Positions 1-11,970 of a DNA stretch of 64,000 nucleotides are shown here, in pieces. A program made the translations under genes and the position numbers. Positions within the stretch are counted from its first letter, which is position 1. Every line of letters starts with the position of its first letter. The notes beneath the pieces were generated by a model. The model saw only the letters and a list, made by a program, of their open reading frames with translations, did not search any database and was not told the DNA's origin. Source of the DNA: Omphiscola glabra (taxonomy: Eukaryota > Mollusca > Gastropoda > Lymnaeidae). The DNA is taken from assembly GCA_964017045.1 (NCBI GenBank), contig OZ024797.1:12927062-12991061 (forward strand), read 5' to 3'.

Positions 1-9
1 AATAAATTC

Positions 10-205
10 AAAGATTAGCTCAACACTAAATTCAGAGCTTAGCTCAATACTAAATTCAGAGCTTAGCTCAATACTAAATTCATAGATTAGCTGAATACTA
101 AATTCAGAGATTAGCTCAATACTAAATTCAGAGATTAGCTCAATACTAAATTCAGAGCTTAGCTCAATACTATATTCAGAGATTAGCTCAATACTAAATT
201 CAGAT
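10..205. repeat. Minisatellite, 24-bp unit, about 8 copies
   Basis: Tandem copies with core tactaaattcagagcttagc, varying mainly between agcttagc and agattagc. The array probably continues beyond the left edge. No coding potential is seen. Confidence 0.9.
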
Positions 206-662
206 ATGCGCAAAAATGAATAATTGACATTGAATTTTACAAAAAAATTCCTGAGATGAGGGGCCCATCCAACCTTGCCCCTTGTCTCTACTTTGGCTTG
301 TGAGCCTTCGAACCCTTGATATCCTTCACCTCCTCCACGTTTCCGGGGGGGGGGGGGTAGTGCATCTGTCAGGGATGGGGCTATTCCATAGTTCGTAATT
401 TCCAGGCTTCACTGTGCCCGAAAGCACAATATAGATTTTTATGTGTTCGGGGCGGGGGGGGGGGGGGGGGGGAGAGGAGAGTGGAGGGGCAAATTCAAAG
501 TCTACATCAGGTGGCACAGTGCCTCGTTATGCCCACTGCAACTGATGTGAATTATTTCAAAAAAAATTAACATAATTTTTTGCAACCTGAAATGTAAATA
601 GTGATTTTAAAAAAGCGGTAAATTAAAAATTACATTAATGTTCTTAAACGTGTTAACTATTC
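206..662. other. Intergenic, with two long G tracts
   Basis: No gene is seen. Two poly-G runs stand out, at about 346-357 and 452-471; the second is followed by purine-rich DNA. Short ORFs here are compositional. Confidence 0.5.
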
Positions 663-834
663 TGCTAACTAGGCTTAAAAAGATATGTTTTAGTCTCAAG
701 ACTAGGCTTAAAAAGATATGTTTTAGTCTCAAGACTAGGCTTAAAAAGATTTGTTTTATTCTCAAGACTAGGCTTAAAAAGATATGTTTTAGTCTCAAGA
801 CTAGGCTTAAAAAGATTTGTTTTAGTCTCAAGGA
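663..834. repeat. Minisatellite, 33-bp unit, 5 copies
   Basis: Core aggcttaaaaagatatgttt. The period is a multiple of three and contains no stop in some frames, which creates spurious ORFs on both strands. Confidence 0.9.
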
Positions 835-1994
835 GACGATGTTGTGGTTTTTGCTGGTGTTTTTATGGAGAATAAGCTCTTTCCCAGACAACAGACCCCT
901 ACCTCCTCTCCACGCAACTGGTGAGCCCAAAGGAACAGAAAATGGACGATACAACCACGGGCGTCGTAGAAGTTGCCGGGTTGTACAATTTGTACAATGC
1001 CAACCCACCAAGTGGGAATGTTCTTGTGTCGAAAGACTTAATTAACCACACAATCATCTAGGCAACCATTTTAGTTGGTAGGGTTGCCAATATTATGATG
1101 TCAATAAATTTGCGTACTGAACCAGTGCCGTCTTAAGGCATGGGCCAAGTGGGCACTGGCCCAGGGCCCCACGCTTGTAGGAGGCCCCACGCTACTAGGA
1201 GACTCACTCTTATAGAGGCATCATGCTTTATATCAGCACATTCCAAAATTAATATTATAAATGCGAATCAAAGTTGGACAATTTAAAAACTTTTAAAGCG
1301 GAATAACTCTCGTCAACAGCTTTTGTTTTTCCCAGATATGAATAAAAAAAATCTGGTAATTTATGTTTACAATCAAGTTAGAACAAAGATGTTGGCACCG
1401 AGTGGTAATAACCCTAGCTACGCAACAGCTCAGTAGTAAAAGAAGTGGAGAAAAGTCTATTCTAGCACCAATTAAAGTACGACTGAAGTTAATTAGCACG
1501 ACATAAAGGAATTAATTTGTAGGTCACCAATGAATAATTACTTTAAAAAGTAAATGTTTTATTAAAATAACAAACAAATAATTTTATATTTTCTAAACTG
1601 AAAAACATAATTAGATGATAAATAGAACCCAGCAGTCACCGTAGGTCTGAGCTGAAGCCAGAAACGTGTAGGCATTTAGGCATAATTATAATTTGTGCTC
1701 ACTGTTAAAATCGTCTTACATAGCTCAAACACAAGCACAGAGATCGATTTGATTAATTGCACCATATCAATCAGTTCCTAATGTTCATTTTTATAGCGCG
1801 GCACTTGTGAGTTTGAAAGGACAAACAAATACTTTATTAAAAATAGTTACGTTTATATTTTTTAAAAGGAATCTTTTGAACGGATCGCCGTTATTACAAT
1901 AAAAATGTTTTTAATAAATTTATATGCTTCTAGATGTATAAACCCTTTAAGCGGAAATGAAACGTAGTTCATTCCCATATTTTCCTATGGAGCA
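835..1994. other. Intergenic sequence with a transposon-end fragment
   Basis: Mostly AT-rich unique sequence. Positions about 1117-1205 resemble one end of a dispersed element (cagtgccgtcttaaggc, then a gggcccc-rich stretch); no second end or target duplication was found. No gene is supported. Confidence 0.4.
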
Positions 1995-2165
1995 AAGGAT
2001 CTAGCAGACACTGTTGTGTATCAAAGGATCTAGCAGACACTGTTGTGTATCAAAGGATCTAGCAGACATTGTTGTGTATCAAAGGATCTAATAGACACAG
2101 TTGTGTATCAAAGGATCTAGCAGACACTGTTGTGTATCAAAGGATCTAGCAGACATTGTTGTGGT
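1995..2165. repeat. Minisatellite, 29-bp unit, 6 copies
   Basis: Core caaaggatctagcagacact. The last copy runs directly into the degraded hAT transposase fragment that follows. Confidence 0.9.
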
Positions 2166-2596
2166 TTCCTGAATGAGAAGAAAACTCCGCTATCAAACTG
2201 CCTTGATCAATCGTATGACGATGCTTTAAATATGTCTGGACGCTACACTGGATTGCAAGCACGGATGCGTCAACTGAACGAGTTTGCCGTGTATGTCACT
2301 TGTGCTGGACACAGCCTGAACTTAGTCGGCTTAAAATCAGCAGAGTGTTGTCTAAAAGTCGGAAAATTATTTGACTTTGTTCAGCGCCCATATTACCCTT
2401 TCTTGGCTTCTACACATAGAAGCTAAGAAATAGATGGAATGTTCTGATATCTTCCTTAGGAAAATCTCTCGATATGGTAAAGCATCTGTCTGACACAAGA
2501 TGGTCAGCACATCTTTATGCCATCCATGCTATGCGTGAAGGTTTCGAATTTGTTTTATGCAACAAAGAAAAAAGTGACATCCAAATTATATTATAA
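2160..2596 (+). pseudogene. Degraded hAT-type (ZMYM1-like) transposase fragment
   Basis: The translation contains the signature run of ZMYM1-like/DUF4371 hAT transposases: a QSYDDALNMSGRYTGLQA segment (the DNASNMSG motif), then CAGHSLNLVG and SAECC, then FLASTHR. After an 11-base insertion near 2421-2431 that brings in a stop, the reading resumes in another frame with RWNVL, then LDMVKHLSDTRWSAH and AIHAMREGFEF. In intact relatives these segments are continuous, so this is a frame-broken internal piece lacking both the zinc-finger N-terminus and the C-terminal dimerisation region. The family is read from motifs; it is a dead transposon or a decayed domesticated copy. Confidence 0.8.
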
Positions 2597-3025
2597 TGTT
2601 GGGAAATTTAGAAGACAGAAATATTCTGTATAATAAATAATGCAAATTCCACGATAAATGCTATAATTATGTCTAATACAAGAGCGAGATAAAACAAAGC
2701 GACATTTACGTACATTCAAGGCTTACGCCATTGTTTATTTCAAATTTTAATGTTAACTAATGGTTAAAAAAATAGCAACATGATATAATCATATTCAAAC
2801 ATTATTATGCATCAATCAATTGAAAGTGTAAGACATGGTAATACTGAGCAGAGCAGTGGACACTGGACAAACACATTGTACAAATAAATAAAACATGACT
2901 CCTTGGGACTTTCATGTGGCGTCTCACGCTTCTGTTCGTATGGTTCATACATGTTTTGATGACCATATCTTGATGAACTCTGACCTTAGTGTCTTTAAAT
3001 GTAGAAGAATGTTGCTGTATTTATT
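2597..3025. other. AT-rich intergenic spacer
   Basis: No ORF or repeat is supported between the hAT fragment and the SPIN-like MITE. It may include decayed remains of the same transposon. Confidence 0.4.
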
Positions 3026-3239
3026 TATTAGAACAGTGGTTCTCAACCTTTCTAACACTTCGACCCTATAATACATTTCCTCATGTTGTAGCAACCCCCT
3101 AACCACAAATTTATTTTCGTTGATACTTTATAACTGTAGAGTATATGTTTTTCAAATGGTCTTAGGCGACCACTTGGAAAGGATCGTGCGACCCCCCAAA
3201 GGGGTCGCGACCCACAGGTTGAGAACCGCTGTATTAGAA
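3026..3239. mobile_element. SPIN-like hAT MITE with 8-bp target duplication
   Basis: The element spans 3034-3231 (198 bp) with terminal inverted repeats cagtggttctcaacct and aggttgagaaccgctg. The 8-bp target duplication tattagaa is perfect (3026-3033 and 3232-3239). Read on the minus strand it runs cagcggttctcaacctgtgg, then gtcgcgacccctttgggg, then gtcgcctaagacc, which matches my recollection of the SPIN (SPACE INVADERS) hAT consensus. It encodes no transposase, so it is a non-autonomous copy. The family call rests on memory of the consensus; the transposon nature is directly visible. Confidence 0.88.
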
Positions 3240-3370
3240 CATCCTCAGAGGCAGAAGTTATTTCCCATCTTACACCAACTGATTCCAACATTGAATAGGT
3301 AGTTAATAAAATAATATGTGAATTTTTCTATGATCAATGATTTCGTTCTCTACATATAGAGTCTCAAACC

Positions 3371-3583
3371 GTGGTGACTGAACCCCTGGTTGTAGATAAC
3401 ATTGGTCCATGTGGAACACAGTGGCGTCACGTTAAGACATGGGGATGCCTTGTGTCTGAATTTCATAATAACCAAATGGTTGTACATCGGTTTTATCAAG
3501 AGTATCTAAGTAGTGAAAAATTTGAAATGTTTGTTAACACCTGCTCTATACAAGCATCGGGGAAATTCTTAACTCTCTTTTAA
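3371..3583 (+). other. 70-codon ORF of unknown nature
   Basis: This open frame has a non-repetitive, protein-like composition (including GPCGTQWRHVKTWG and VHRFYQEYLSSEKFEMF), but I do not recognise a family. It could be a transposon remnant, an exon of an unseen gene, or chance. Confidence 0.2.
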
Positions 3584-3616
3584 GGCCTATGTTAATTGAT
3601 TTTTTTTTAAAAATAC

Positions 3617-3795
3617 ATTGGGAACACGGGCCAAGGGCTTGCAAACACTGGCCAAGGGCTTGGAACCACGGGCCAAGGGCTTGGGAATACGGGCCAAGGG
3701 CTTGGGATCAAGTGCCAAGGGCTTGGGAACACGGGCCAAGGGCTTGGGATCATGTGCCAAGGGCTTGGGAACACGGGCCAAGGGCTTGGGAACTC
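3617..3795. repeat. Minisatellite, 21-bp unit, about 8 copies
   Basis: Core gggccaagggcttgggaa. The 21-bp period leaves open frames on both strands; these ORFs are spurious. Confidence 0.92.
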
Positions 3796-4000
3796 GAATA
3801 TAAAGATGATGATAAGAAACCTATATATATGTATATATATAAATATTATAAATTTAATTTATAATTATATAAATTTGTTGTTGTTGTTGTCCTGATGAAG
3901 GCATTTGCCGAAACGTTTACATTTGTATTCTGTGCAATCATTGTTAAAGCTGAACCTATAATGTTTTATTGACACAACTTGTTTGTGTCAAATTATTCTA
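3796..4000 (+). repeat. Retroelement-tail-like dispersed repeat with a hammerhead-like core
   Basis: AT-rich sequence and a (gtt)n run are followed by ctgatgaaggc, atttgcc and gaaacgttt (3892-3916). This CTGATGA-stem-GAAA pattern is often seen near animal retroelement ends and resembles the hammerhead ribozyme core, but one extra A (3899) separates CTGATGA from the short GGC/GCC stem. No ORF accompanies it. Confidence 0.35.
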
Positions 4001-4852
4001 CTGGAAATCTTTATCGCAGTCCAACACTCTTATGATCCTGCAATTTGGAAAACTCTCGAAAAAATACTTTTTTTTTTTTTTAATGCGCTCTTTTACATAG
4101 ACATTTAAAAAAGGCGAATAGCATGATAACGTCCCCTTTCAACTCCTAAAGCAATTCAAATATTTTTATGTCTCTTCGACAGGAACATTTCTAAACATTA
4201 TTTAATTAATAGGCTATTCAACAATTTTTTTTTAAAAATGCGTTATGTCAATTACATTTTTTACTTAGAACAGACACATGCAGCGAACAAATTAACCGAC
4301 TTCTAATAAACTCGGCCTAAATGAAAATTAGATTAAATTTAACTGCAAATAACGTCAACTTTGTCTTTCTGAATTCGATTCGTTAATTTCCCAGAATAGC
4401 ATCACAATTATTTTACCAGTAGACCCACGCCCACCTTTTTTTTTTTTTTTTTTTTTTACACTTTTTCCCCCTTTTATATTTGTTTCCACTATAAAAGAAA
4501 GAAAGAATTCACTATGGGGAAAAGCAATGAAGTATTGAATTTTGTGAGAAGTCGCTTCTTGGTGTGCTTGGCGTATTCAACCGTTTCATCATTGCTGCTG
4601 ATACACACACTGTGTTATTATGGAACACAGGAAATTACGATGGGTGTTAAAAATTGTTTCTGGTTTGAAGATTGCCCACATATTTATTGAATGAAGCAGA
4701 GACTGAACAAGGTTTGTATATTCACAACCATTTATGCTTTATCGTGTTGCTGGTTCCCGAACTTTGACCTTGTGGCTTCTGATCCATTAGATTGTATAAG
4801 AAAATTGTTGATAATTGAGAGAAAGTTTAAACCCAAAAAAACTCGCTAATCA
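4001..4852. other. Sequence downstream of the Pax1/9 exon
   Basis: AT-rich and without tandem arrays apart from a T run at about 4436-4457. Lying just 3' of the Pax1/9 stop codon, it may hold the 3' UTR. I did not settle on a poly(A) signal. Confidence 0.35.
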
Positions 4853-6330
<1,478 letters not shown>

Positions 6331-6333
6331 CTA

Positions 6334-6462
6334 TCATGATGGACTGTGCCGAGCATATCACTATGGACCGTGCCTTGCATATCACAATGGACTGTGCCTA
6401 GCATAACACTATGGACCGTGCCTTGCATGTCACTATGGACTGTGCCTAGCATAACACTATGG
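6334..6462. repeat. Minisatellite, about 25-bp unit, 5 copies
   Basis: Core ggactgtgcctagcat, alternating with a variant carrying ccgtgccttgcat. It lies upstream of the Pax1/9 exon, probably in the same intron. Confidence 0.85.
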
Positions 6463-7847
6463 GCATGGGGGCGTCCATTAATTATGTTAACAAAATAGGG
6501 GACGTTTTTTTCTAGAAAAATTTTTAACTTAAAAATTGACTGGTTCTTACATTATTTTAAAAAATTAATGAGTTCAAATAGTTATATAATCTTTAGTCTT
6601 TTAACAATATAAGATTTATTTAATGTGTGTCTGTCTGTGCACTGCAGATGGCTGGTCAGAATGCTAGAACACTTTGTTAGTGCAAGAGAAGTCAAAAGTT
6701 GGCCTCTCTTCACCTGTAGATTCTGTTTGTCGCAAAGGACTAGAGTGGTATGTTTGCCATGTTGTGGGGGGGGGGGGGGTGGTAGAAAATGTTGACCTAA
6801 TTATTTAAGGGTGGCTCATTGAAAGTTTGACAGTTGTTGACAAAAAAAGAGGGGGGGGTAAAAAATTGTTGACGTAATTAATGAACAAACCCTTTGCCTG
6901 TGGTTTTGATAGGTCCTGATGAACAAAATGGCCTAATTATATTTATTTAATTACCAGACTTATAGTAATAATATAGTCTAAGCAGGCTATAGTAATACTG
7001 AGTATAATAGACCTAGGCCAAAAGACAGTGTAAGAGATTACACTTACAACAAATAATCTACAACATGCAAAGCACACATGCAAATAACGATGTAAGCCCA
7101 TTTTAAAATAGTTTTATTCGTGGGGTAAAAGATTAAAATTATGCAATTATTAGGCTATAACTAAGGCTAACTATTTATAAATAAGTATGTCTTTCGATCT
7201 TATTCTTAGTAATTTATGGAATATAAAAGCACTATACTATCTGACTTAATAAAAATATAATAAAATATAGGCCTGCATCTATTCATTACATATACTATTT
7301 ATACTAATGTGGCAGTTTATCAAGTGTATATCTCATTTCATTATTTTTATGGTTTAAAATTGTGTTAATAATTGATACTTTCAGAAGAGGCATTGACTCT
7401 TCGGTACTTAACGTATTATGTGTTAAACATGTTTATAATTGTATATTTTTTTACTAAAGACAATACGTATTTTAATTTTGTTCAGCTATTTAATTATAAC
7501 ACCAAATGCTCTATTTTATGCTTAGAATTTATCAACATTTCACGGTATCAGAATTCCCGCCTTCAGACCTGAGACACCCAATGGAATCTGCCTTAAAAAA
7601 ACAAGACAATATAAAACACCTTCTCATTCTCCTTGGATTTGATCATGATCACTTCAACGTTAATTTGCACCAAAATAGACTTGAAATCCTTTGAAAAGTT
7701 ACACAGCTGTTGAGAGCAGCTAGGCCACAACTGAACCGGATATGCCAGTTATAAGGAACAATAAATGTTAACATTCATCGGTCTACCAAATGTGGTAATA
7801 CATTTCAAGTCTATCACTCCTCAATTCACTGCTTCATACCGTTTTAA
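6463..7847. other. AT-rich non-coding stretch, probably Pax1/9 intron or upstream
   Basis: Contains a G run at about 6766-6778. Short ORFs around 7372-7694 have no recognisable domain. I see no exon carrying the Pax1/9 start codon. Confidence 0.4.
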
Positions 7848-8334
7848 CTCCCACTGTCTCACCACGCCTACTCGTACCTCCCACTGTCTCGCCACGCCTA
7901 CTCGTAACCCCAATGTCTCGCCACGCCTACTCGTACCTCCCCACTGTCTAGCCACGCCTACTCGTACCTCCCCACTGTCTCGCCACGCCAACGCGTACCT
8001 CCCCACTGTCTCGCCACGCCTACTAGTACCTCCCCACTGTCTCGCCACGCCAACGCGTACCTCCCCACTGTCTCGCCACGCCTACTCGTACCTCCCCACT
8101 GTCTCGCCACGCCTACTCGTACCTCCCCACTGTCTCGCCACGCCTACTCGTACCCCCCACTGTCTCGCCACGCTTCTCGTACCTCCCCACTGTCTCGCCA
8201 CGCCTACTCGTACCTCCCCACTGTCTCGCCACGCCTACTCGTACCCCCCACTGTCTCGCCACGCTTCTCGTACCTCCCACTGTCTCGCAACGCCTACTCG
8301 TACCTCCCCACTGTCTCGCCACGCCTACTCGTAG
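7848..8334. repeat. Minisatellite, 31-bp unit, about 15 copies
   Basis: Core ctgtctcgccacgcctactc, with variants lacking one c or reading acgcgtac. Because 31 is not a multiple of three, the long open frames through it are accidental. Confidence 0.93.
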
Positions 8335-8464
8335 AATTTTTTTATGTCGGGATACAATTTTAGAACAGTAGTTGTACTTTTTCTGTATTACCTGCAGTAC
8401 TATTTAATTGGCCTGTCGTCACAAAATCTTTACACGTGAGCATCAGAATAAATTACCGGATCCT

Positions 8465-9515
8465 GCCTAGTGTCCGCCTGTCCTAGTATCACTTTGTCTT
8501 AGTCTCCCTTGTCCTAGTCTCCCCTTCCCTAGTCTCCACCTGCCTTAGTCTCCCCCTGTCCTAGTCTGCCCCTGTCTTAGTATCACCTTATCCTAGTTTC
8601 CCCTTCCCTAGTCTCCCCCTGCCCTAGTCTCCCCCTGCCCTAGTCTCTCCCTGTCCTAGTCTCCCCCTGTCCTAGTCTGCCCCTGTCTTAGTATCACCTT
8701 TTCCTAGTATCCCCTTCCCTAGTCTCCCCCTGCCCTAGTCTGCCCCTGCCCTAGTCTCCCCCTGTCCTAGTCTGCCCCTGTCTTAGTATCACCTTGTCCT
8801 AGTCTCCTTTTCCCCAGTCTTCCCCTGCCCTAGTCTCCCCTGCCCTAGTCTGCCCCTGTCTTAGTATCCCCTTGTCCTAGTCTCCTTTTCCCGTCTCCCC
8901 CTGCCCTTGTCTCTCCCTGCCCTAGTCTCCCCCTGTCCTAGTCTGCCCCTGTCCTAGCATCACCTTGTCCTTGTCTCTCCCTGCCCTAGTCTCTCCTGTC
9001 CCTAGTCTACCCTGCCCTAGTCCACTCCGTCTAAGTCTCCCCCTGCCCTAGTCTCTCCCTGCCCTAGTCTCCCCAAGCCCCAGACTCCCCCTGCCCTAGT
9101 CTTCCCCTGTCTAAGTCTCCCCCTGCCCTAGTCTCTCCCTGCCCTAGTCTCCCCAAGCCCCAGACTCCCCCTGCCCTAGTCTTCCCCTGTCTAAGTCTCC
9201 CCCTGTCCTAGTCTCTCCCTGCCCTAGTCTCCCCAAGCCCCAGACTCCCCCTGCTCTAGTCTCCCCCTGCTCTAGTCTCCCCCTGCCCTAGTCTCTCCCT
9301 GCCCTAGTCTCCCCAAGCCCCAGACTCCCCCTGCTCTAGTCTCTCCCTGCCCTAGTCTCCCCAAGCCCCAGACTCCCCCTGCCCTAGTCTCTCCCTGCCC
9401 TAGTCTCCCCAAGCCCCAGACTCCCCATGCCCTAGTCTCTCCCTGCCCTAGTCTCCCCAAGCCCCAGACTCCCCCTGCTCTAGTCTCCCCCTGCTCTAGT
9501 CTCCCCCTGCCCACA
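8465..9515. repeat. C-rich minisatellite of 15-16-bp units, over 1 kb
   Basis: Core ctagtctccccctgcc, with many single-base and length variants. In the right half they join into higher-order blocks that include ccaagccccagactcc. The minus strand carries GGGG-type runs roughly every 15 bases. Confidence 0.93.
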
Positions 9516-10071
9516 TTTCTTAAAGTAAAAAACTAAAGTCAACTGAGTGACCCGAGGAAAATATACAACAAATTCACAGATTCTCCCCCTTTCCCACTTC
9601 GTATTCTCAAGACAAAATACAGTTTTCCAGGATGACCCCGAGCTCGAAAAATAATAAATAAATAAACAAAAATCACACGTGCTCTCTGTAAGCATATTGA
9701 TAAGTTTGATAGGCAATTTTGGTTTTAATGTTTATTCTTTTTAAAGTTTTGAGTTTGTCTTCAGTATAACACACTTCACCTTTATTTAACTCCCCCTTCT
9801 TGAAACATATCGTTCATCTTTTATCTGAAGGCTCCATCTCTCTGAGCTCGCGCTTCGTCTAAAAAAACGTTGAGTTGTCAAATCCCATCATTTCTTTGGG
9901 TGTGACTTTATTCGGGAATTGTACACTATTCATCAATGTAAGGAATGATTAGCCTGTATTTTTGTTGGGAGATTTTCTGAAAATCCTTTTCAATATTTCC
10001 TCAATTTAAAAAAAAATATTTTTAGCCACTCTTCAGCCCCCTAAAGTCATTACAATAACCGTATTTGTCCA
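9516..10071. other. Unique AT-rich spacer
   Basis: No gene, array or element end is seen between the C-rich minisatellite and the foldback element. Confidence 0.4.
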
Positions 10072-10523
10072 TATTCAAAATAAAGTGGCTATTCGCACCC
10101 GGGTACCAGAAGTGAGAGGTTGGGATTAAAAAACTTTAAAAACCGTTATTGTTGGGTTTGTAAAACACAATTTGGTATTAAATGAAAGATAATTGCATGT
10201 ACTATACGTTTGTAAACTTACTTCTTCAGTTTAACTAAAATAAACTACCACAAATGACATCCGAATAGCATTGAGTCTGGACCAGGGAAACGCAGCGCCG
10301 CCATTCGCACCTAGTAGACTCAATGCTATTCGGATGTCATTTGTGGTAGTTTATTTTAGTTAAACTGAAGAAGTAAGTTTACAAACGTATAGTCCATTCA
10401 ATTATCTTTCATTTAATACCAAATTTTGTTTTACAAACCCAACAATAATATTTTAAATAGTTTTTTTGATACCAACCTCTCACTTCTGGTACCCGGGTGC
10501 GAATAGTCGCAGCCTATTCAAAA
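10072..10523. mobile_element. Foldback (long terminal inverted repeat) element with 9-bp target duplication
   Basis: Two nearly identical inverted arms, 10089-10278 and 10316-10506 (about 190 bp each), flank a 37-bp GC-rich loop. The outer ends read ctattcgcacccgggtacc and its complement. The 9-bp direct repeat tattcaaaa flanks the whole (10072-10080 and 10515-10523), giving an element of about 434 bp (10081-10514). Long inverted arms with a 9-bp duplication suggest a Mutator-like (MULE) non-autonomous element. No transposase is encoded. A transcript through it would form a long hairpin. Confidence 0.85.
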
Positions 10524-11737
10524 GACTCTTATATTAAATATTCGAGAGTTGTCAGCCCGTCTCCATTCCACCCAGGAATCTGCGCACAGCTCCCCCTTGA
10601 TATACGCCAGCGTTAACGGATCCTAAGCAAACTTTCGTCCGTTGCTTGTCCTCGGGGGTAATACATCACACCATCAACAGGCTCGCCACGGATTAGCCGG
10701 GCCTTTATTTGTTGATGTATTTCTGTTTGTTTGTTTGTCTGTTGGGGGGCGTTGAGTCTGTCTGAAACTGAGAACCCGTCGGCGTTTATTTCTCACACTG
10801 TAGCCTCAATGGACTGCTGGACTAAAGCAAAATGGTATAATAAAAGCTAAAGATTCAAGTCCTAATATATATATATATATATATAATATTTTTTAAAATT
10901 ACTATCTAAAAAAAGCGAAGTTTTAATGACGTCGAAAGCAAGTTAAATCCATTATTCGCCAATTTAACATTGATGTGTGACACAGCATAGAAGGATAAAG
11001 AGAAGTGACCTTATTTCGAAACACACTGAAACGTTGGAATTGAATTTGCGTACGAACAAGAAATTGTTTTTAAAATTTCAAAATTATTTGATATAGAATT
11101 AATGTACCCGGCTTAAAATTACGACTTCCTTCAAACGTTAACAACCGTATCTTTTATTGAATTGAGCCACTTGGGTGGACCAGAAATGTGTGTCCTAAGT
11201 GACCGTTTTAGTATCTAGCTGTATTTATTGGAAGTATCGAGCTTTTGGTGAGAAAATGAAAGTGATCCATTTACTGTTGACCCCACCCCTTGTGACTCCC
11301 GCCCATTGTGCTGTTAAGCCCAATACAATACAATACAGTACAATTTCCGGGGGGGGGGGGGAGGGGCGGCGATACTAAGAATGTACAGAGAACCCATTTG
11401 AGAGAAATATTAAATGGAAGAAAAAATAAAAATATATACAAAAATAACAAAAATCCATAGGATTACATGTAGTCATATCCACTACAAGTATATATCGATT
11501 TAAGATACGTTTGACCAGGGTATGAATTTTTCGATGAAGGTATTATATGAACGTATTTATCATTCATTCTTATGCACTTATAAATATGTGCGTCTTGGTT
11601 CCCACTTGTGTGCATGTGTGTGTTTGTGTAGTGTGTGTGTTTGTTTGTGTGTGTACGTGTCCACGACTGCCATAAAAAGTAATATCCTGTGTTTGTGCGT
11701 GTGTTTTCGTAAGAATGAAATGGTAGGAAAAGGTGTG
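10524..11737. other. Intergenic sequence
   Basis: Contains a short TA run (about 10866-10885), a G tract at about 11349-11360 and a GT-rich tract (about 11605-11660). No coding region is supported. Confidence 0.4.
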
Positions 11738-11878
11738 TGGTAGGACATGGTAGGACACGGTGTGTGGTAGGACATGGTAGGACAAGGTGTGTGGTAGGAC
11801 ATGGTAGGACAAGGTGTGTGGTAGGACATGGTAGGACACGGTGTGTGGTAGGACATGGTAGGACACGGTGTGTGGTAG
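11738..11878. repeat. Minisatellite, 27-bp unit, 5 copies
   Basis: Core tgtgtggtaggacatggtag. The 27-bp period opens spurious frames on the minus strand. Confidence 0.9.
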
Positions 11879-11970
11879 CTTGAATCAAAATACAGGACAA
11901 TAAGACGCGAATGTGTCGACCAAGAGCCTTCCACAGCAGCAGGACAGATGAAAATATGACAAGAAATATT
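11878..11970. repeat. Dispersed repeat shared with 44449-44535
   Basis: About 90 bases align by eye with 44449-44535, sharing acaggacaataaga, agccttc and acaagaaa in the same order and orientation. The class is unknown; it may be a retroelement tail. Confidence 0.55.

Noticed and set aside
7765..8334. 189-codon ORF of Pro/Thr/His/Ser-rich repeats resembling a mucin
   Set aside because: Comes from a 31-bp array read in all phases; copy-length variants shift the frame at will.
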